Shown one piece after another: positions 34,532 through 38,036 of a DNA stretch of 38,036 nucleotides. The DNA is taken from contig CAIXCY010000267.1 in NCBI GenBank assembly GCA_903918045.1, positions 1 to 38,036 of the forward strand, read 5' to 3'. The first letter of the stretch is position 1. Each line of letters opens with the position of its first letter. The stretch is from an uncultured Bacteroidia bacterium (GTDB taxonomy: Bacteria > Bacteroidota > Bacteroidia > Bacteroidales > Prolixibacteraceae). The translations under genes were made by a program, and so were the position numbers. Under the pieces are notes generated by a model. It was not told the DNA's origin. It worked only from the letters and a program-made list of their open reading frames with translations, and made no database searches.

Positions 34532-34686
34532 TAAATAAGTGGCTTTAAAATAGTCGATTTACAGGTGTTTTTTAGAATTTTGAAAACACATTTACTGAAG
34601 CCGGAAAACTTTAATCCTAATTATCTATTTTATCGTGTTGTTCTGCTTATCATTAATTTACAATCTGATATACTAAACATAGAACA

Positions 34687-37600
34687 ATGGTCAAAAAAAT
34701 ACTTTTCTTTATTTTTCTGCTACAGAACTTCACTTCAACAACCTTTGCGATCCCAACATGCAATGTAAGTGCGACAGTAGCATCAACCAATATCACATGT
34801 CGTGGGGCAGGTGATGGGACAATAACAATCAGTTCGCCTATTGGTGGAGGCGGAACCTACCAGTATAGTATCAATGGTGGAACGAGTTGGTTGAATTCCG
34901 GTAGTTTTACCGGGTTGGGAGTTTCAACGCATATTGTTCAAATCCGTGACAAGGCCAATACCTCCTGCTTCACCACGTTGAATGCTGCTTTGTCAATTAC
35001 TCAGCCGGCGGTTTTAAGTGCGACGGTAGTGGCATCTAATGTAACGTGTTATGAAGCCAGTGACGGCATCATTTCTTTTAACTCTGCTTCAGGGGGGAAC
35101 GGAACTTACAATTATAGTATTGATAACGGGGTGAACTGGCAGTCATCATTATCCTTTACAGGCCTTAGTCCAAATACCTATGATGTTAAAATTCAGGATG
35201 CCGCCTGTATCAGTGTTGTGACCTCCCTTGGAGCCAGGATCATTAGCCAGCCGGGTGCAGCAGTAAGTGCTACAGTTGTGAAAACCGACATTACCTGCCA
35301 TGGAGCAGCGGATGGCTCAATTACAGTCACCGGTTTTGGTGGATATGGAACCTATCAGTACAGCATGAACGGCGGGTCTACCTGGTTGAATAATGGTGGA
35401 ATCTTTACAGGGCTTGGTGTGTCAACTCATGATATTCAGGTTCGTGACAAGGCCAATCCTTCGTGTTTTTATGATTATGGAAGCGTTTCAATTATCCAAC
35501 CCGGGCTACTGACCGGAACAGTAAACCACACCGATATCACTTGTTTTGGTAATATTGATGGCACTATAACCATCAACAGTGCCGGAGGAGGGAGCGGCAA
35601 TTATGAATATCGTGTTGATGGTGGTACCTGGCAGAATAGCAATAGCTTTTCCGGTCTTGCCGGAGGGCTTCATACGGTTGAAATCCTGGATCTCAGTACT
35701 TCTTGTATGAATTCTCTGTTTAGCCCGACAATTTTACAGCCCTCAGGAGCATTAACAGCTACGGTAAATTCGACTAATGTGACCTGCTTTGGAGCCAATG
35801 ACGGTACAATAACGATCAGTGCTCCGTCGGGAGGCTATGGAACCTATCAGTACTCGAAAGACGGGGGTATCAACTGGCTGAACAATGGTGGCAATTTTTC
35901 AGGTCTGGCATGGGGGAGTTACGACGTCAGGATCAGGGACAAGGCGAATCAGGGCTGCTCTGCCACGCTGAATGGAAGTTTATCGATCTCACGTCCTGCA
36001 AAATTAGATGCAACGGTTACTTCAACCAACGTTACGTGCAATGGAGCCAACGACGGCACAATCACAATCAGTTCCCCGTCGGGTGGCCCTTCCTCGTTAC
36101 TTCCCGGGGGAGGAACCTATAACTACAGTATTGACGGAGGTGCCACTTTCTCAAATAGTACAGGTATTTTCGACAATTTGCCTCCTTCCTCTGCTACCCT
36201 TTCCTATGATGTCTGGCTTCAGGATGCTACTGACGTTAATTGCACCGTTGAGCTGGGACCACTAACCATTACTGAAAAGGCGCCACTTGGTGCAACAGTA
36301 GTCTCAACCAATGTATCCTGTTATGGTGCGGCAGATGGAACAATAACGATAAGCTCACCATTGGGAGGTTACGGAACATATCAGTACTCGAAAGATGGAG
36401 GTACCAACTGGCTGAACAATGGAGGTAATTTTTCAGGCCTGGCATTTGGGATTTACGACGTCCGAATCAGGGACAAGGCGAATCAGGGCTGCTCAGCCAC
36501 GCTGAATGGGAGTTTATCGATCACACGTCCTGCCCGATTAAATGCAACAGTTACTTCAACCAACGCAACCTGCAACGGAGCAAACGACGGCACAATTACG
36601 ATCAGCTCCCCATCGGGTGGCCCTTCCTCGTTACTTCCCGCAGGAGGAACCTATAAGTACAGTATTGACGGGGGCACCACTTTCTCAAATAGTACAGGTA
36701 CTTTCAACAGTTTGCCCCCTTCCTCATTGACCCTTTCCTATGATGTCTGGATTCAGGATGCTACAGACGCCAATTGTACTTTTGAACTGGGACCTCTTAC
36801 TATTACTGAACCGGCACCAATAATTGCAACTGTAAATTCAACCGAGGTAACATGTTTTGGTGCAGTCGATGGTACGATAACGATCAGCTCCCCATCGGGA
36901 GGTTCAGGAACCTATCAATACTCGAAAAACGGGGGTACGAACTGGCTTAACAATGGAGGCTCGTTTACCGGATTAGCTTATGGAACCTATAATGTGCAGA
37001 TCCGTGATAAAGCCCATACCGGCTGTTATACTGTTTTGAATAACGCACTGATCATTACACGCCCCCCCAAACTGAATGCGACAGTTGCTTCAACCAATGT
37101 TACCTGCGATGGATCCAACGATGGCACAATCACGATAACTTCCCCATCAGGGGGACCTTCCTCGTTACTTCCCGGAGGAGGAACCTATAAATATAGTATT
37201 GACGGGGGCACCACTTTCACAAATAGTACAGGTATTTTCAACAATCTGTCCCCTTCATCCGCTACCGTTTCCTATGATGTCTGGATTCAGGATGCCACTG
37301 ATACTAACTGTACCATTGATTTGGGAGCTCAAACAATCTATGCTCCGGATATACCAATAGCGGGCATCACAAATAATACGGCAACTACAGTATTAACCTG
37401 TTCCACGACTTCAATAAGTGTAACAGCAACTGGTGGTGGAACCTATTCATGGTCTGACGGAACTACTGTTGTCAGTTCTGTGGCTGATCTTTCCATTTCT
37501 GCTCCGGGAACCTATACCGTAACGGTTACCTCTTTGGGCGGATGCAGCAGTACCGATGCCGTCACCATTACTCAGGACAGTTCAAAACCCACAGCAGGCA

Positions 37601-38036
37601 TCACAAATAATACATCAAAAACGGTATTAAACTGTACCACCACTTCGATCAGTGTAACTGCAACCGGTGGTGGCACCTATTCATGGTCTGACGGAACTAC
37701 TGTTGTCAGTTCTGTGGCTGATCTTTCCATTTTGGCTCCTGGCACCTATACCGTGACAGTAACCTCTTCAAACGGGTGCGCCGATACCGAAAATATCATT
37801 ATTACGCAGGATAACTCAGTTCCAACGGCAGGCATCATCAATAATTCGGCTACCACGATATTAACTTGTTCCACCACTTCAATCAGTGTAACTGCAACTG
37901 GTGGTGGCACCTATTCATGGTCTGACGGATCAAACGTTGTCAGTTCTGTGGCAGATCTTTCCATTTTGGCTCCTGGCACCTATACCGTGACGGTAACCTC
38001 TTCAAACGGATGCAGCAATACCGATGCTGTCACTAT
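34687..38036 (+). CDS. Giant SprB-like repeat adhesin, probable T9SS cargo (5' part, truncated by window end)
   Basis: The frame is open from the ATG at 34687 to the window edge: 1116 codons plus two bases, no stop. A signal peptide covers about residues 1-21 (VKKILFFIFLLQ, cleavage near TFA-IP). Ten SprB-type modules follow, starting at residues 29, 112, 195, 277, 358, 442, 536, 620, 714 and 798, each with a core like STNVTCNGANDGTITISSPS, then YSxDGG and a late Cys. From residue 892 the sequence changes to 78-residue Ig/PKD-like modules (GGGTYSWSDGTTVVSSVADL, then APGTYTVTVTS, GC). Modules 5-10 alternate 84 and 94 residues. Every module holds two cysteines, consistent with one disulfide each. 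The family gives surface adhesins moved or displayed by gliding/T9SS machinery. The C-terminal sorting domain is not in the window, so cargo status is inferred. Confidence 0.92.
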   Translation, partial: MVKKILFFIFLLQNFTSTTFAIPTCNVSATVASTNITCRGAGDGTITISSPIGGGGTYQYSINGGTSWLNSGSFTGLGVSTHIVQIRDKANTSCFTTLNAALSITQPAVLSATVVASNVTCYEASDGIISFNSASGGNGTYNYSIDNGVNWQSSLSFTGLSPNTYDVKIQDAACISVVTSLGARIISQPGAAVSATVVKTDITCHGAADGSITVTGFGGYGTYQYSMNGGSTWLNNGGIFTGLGVSTHDIQVRDKANPSCFYDYGSVSIIQPGLLTGTVNHTDITCFGNIDGTITINSAGGGSGNYEYRVDGGTWQNSNSFSGLAGGLHTVEILDLSTSCMNSLFSPTILQPSGALTATVNSTNVTCFGANDGTITISAPSGGYGTYQYSKDGGINWLNNGGNFSGLAWGSYDVRIRDKANQGCSATLNGSLSISRPAKLDATVTSTNVTCNGANDGTITISSPSGGPSSLLPGGGTYNYSIDGGATFSNSTGIFDNLPPSSATLSYDVWLQDATDVNCTVELGPLTITEKAPLGATVVSTNVSCYGAADGTITISSPLGGYGTYQYSKDGGTNWLNNGGNFSGLAFGIYDVRIRDKANQGCSATLNGSLSITRPARLNATVTSTNATCNGANDGTITISSPSGGPSSLLPAGGTYKYSIDGGTTFSNSTGTFNSLPPSSLTLSYDVWIQDATDANCTFELGPLTITEPAPIIATVNSTEVTCFGAVDGTITISSPSGGSGTYQYSKNGGTNWLNNGGSFTGLAYGTYNVQIRDKAHTGCYTVLNNALIITRPPKLNATVASTNVTCDGSNDGTITITSPSGGPSSLLPGGGTYKYSIDGGTTFTNSTGIFNNLSPSSATVSYDVWIQDATDTNCTIDLGAQTIYAPDIPIAGITNNTATTVLTCSTTSISVTATGGGTYSWSDGTTVVSSVADLSISAPGTYTVTVTSLGGCSSTDAVTITQDSSKPTAGITNNTSKTVLNCTTTSISVTATGGGTYSWSDGTTVVSSVADLSILAPGTYTVTVTSSNGCADTENIIITQDNSVPTAGIINNSATTILTCSTTSISVTATGGGTYSWSDGSNVVSSVADLSILAPGTYTVTVTSSNGCSNTDAVT
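35758..37359 (+). repeat. Three tandem copies of a 534-bp super-repeat in the adhesin gene
   Basis: Module starts fall at 35758, 36292 and 36826 (84-residue type) and at 36010, 36544 and 37078 (94-residue type). All successive same-type distances are exactly 534 bases, so the unit of duplication was a pair of modules (178 residues). The longer type differs by an insertion with PSSLLPGGG or PSSLLPAGG. Confidence 0.9.
37360..38036 (+). repeat. 234-bp tandem repeats (second module type) in the adhesin gene
   Basis: Units begin at 37360, 37594 and 37828, each 234 bases (78 residues) apart; the third runs off the window. The first two share an uninterrupted identical stretch of 58 bases (37441-37498 and 37675-37732), which points to recent duplication or gene conversion. 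Confidence 0.9.

Larger units (their letters stand above)
34195..34686. other. Divergent regulatory region between ccoS and the adhesin gene
   Basis: These 492 AT-rich bases separate the minus-strand cco cluster from the plus-strand adhesin. They contain a minus-strand -7 element TATTTTTG at 34292-34299 that could serve ccoS, and a palindrome-enclosed promoter for the adhesin at 34493-34531. I see no convincing gene; the open frame starting at 34565 merely overlaps the adhesin start. Confidence 0.6.

Noticed and set aside
34565-34768. 67-residue plus-strand frame before the adhesin
   Set aside because: It overlaps the adhesin start and signal peptide in another frame and has no family features.
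36008-36265. Open frames at 36008-36265, 35910-36122 and 36542-36730 on the plus strand
   Set aside because: They are out-of-frame shadows of the adhesin and recur only because the repeat recurs.
35758-38036. Tandem repeats that could be taken for a CRISPR array
   Set aside because: The units are 234 and 534 bases, remain in one open frame and encode protein modules. There are no short repeats with unique spacers.
1-38036. tRNA, rRNA, transposase, integrase or phage genes
   Set aside because: I looked for these and saw none. The listed protein genes fill most of the window, and the gaps are AT-rich without cloverleaf or rRNA-like sequence.

Overview
The window comes from a member of the Bacteroidota. 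The evidence is a complete gldK-L-M-N type IX secretion (T9SS) core with a PorP/SprF protein, a SusC/SusD pair behind an ECF sigma factor and a FecR anti-sigma, a fused CcoNO cbb3 oxidase subunit, and -7 promoter elements of the TAnnTTTG kind. The overall gene mix fits Marinilabiliales/Prolixibacteraceae-like bacteria, but that placement is inference. All complete genes lie on the minus strand. The two plus-strand genes, radA at the left edge and a giant repeat adhesin at the right edge, are both cut by the window.

Layout from left to right. (1) 1-739: 3' end of radA, followed by a long perfect palindrome and a terminator. (2) 871-3489: a large alanine/threonine-rich lipoprotein with no recognised function. 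(3) 3943-5580: a LytS-type sensor kinase and LytTR response regulator pair, separated by a perfect inverted repeat. (4) 5696-11492: porP/sprF-gldK-gldL-gldM-gldN, the T9SS core, with a promoter just upstream. (5) 11568-15051: topA and an arginase/formimidoylglutamase-fold protein that has lost half of its metal ligands. (6) 15396-16700: a NIPSNAP-family exported protein and a FucU/RbsD mutarotase. (7) 16874-25446: a small glycan-utilisation locus (ECF sigma, FecR, SusC with STN domain, SusD, GH20 hexosaminidase lipoprotein). (8) 25563-34194: a cbb3 oxidase cluster (ccoS, ccoNO, ccoQ, ccoP, ccoG, ccoH, a SafE/TauE-like protein and the copper ATPase ccoI). (9) 34687-38036: the first 1116 codons of a SprB-like surface adhesin made of at least 13 Ig-like modules; it runs off the window.

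How the genes may fit together. The GldKLMN/PorP apparatus exports large surface proteins, and the adhesin at the right edge is a plausible cargo, although its C-terminal sorting signal is outside the window. The sigma/FecR/SusC(STN) chain is a classic trans-envelope switch: SusC senses a glycan, FecR releases the sigma factor, and SusCD plus GH20 are induced. GH20 and FucU suggest a GlcNAc-containing, possibly fucosylated glycan. The cco cluster carries structural, copper-delivery and assembly genes for a high-affinity oxidase, which indicates life at low oxygen.

The points most worth a second look are the adhesin, with its exact 534-bp super-repeat; the metal-site-degenerate ureohydrolase next to the T9SS operon; the perfect inverted repeat that encloses the adhesin promoter; and the uncharacterised 872-residue lipoprotein. 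I do not claim to have proven a new system.
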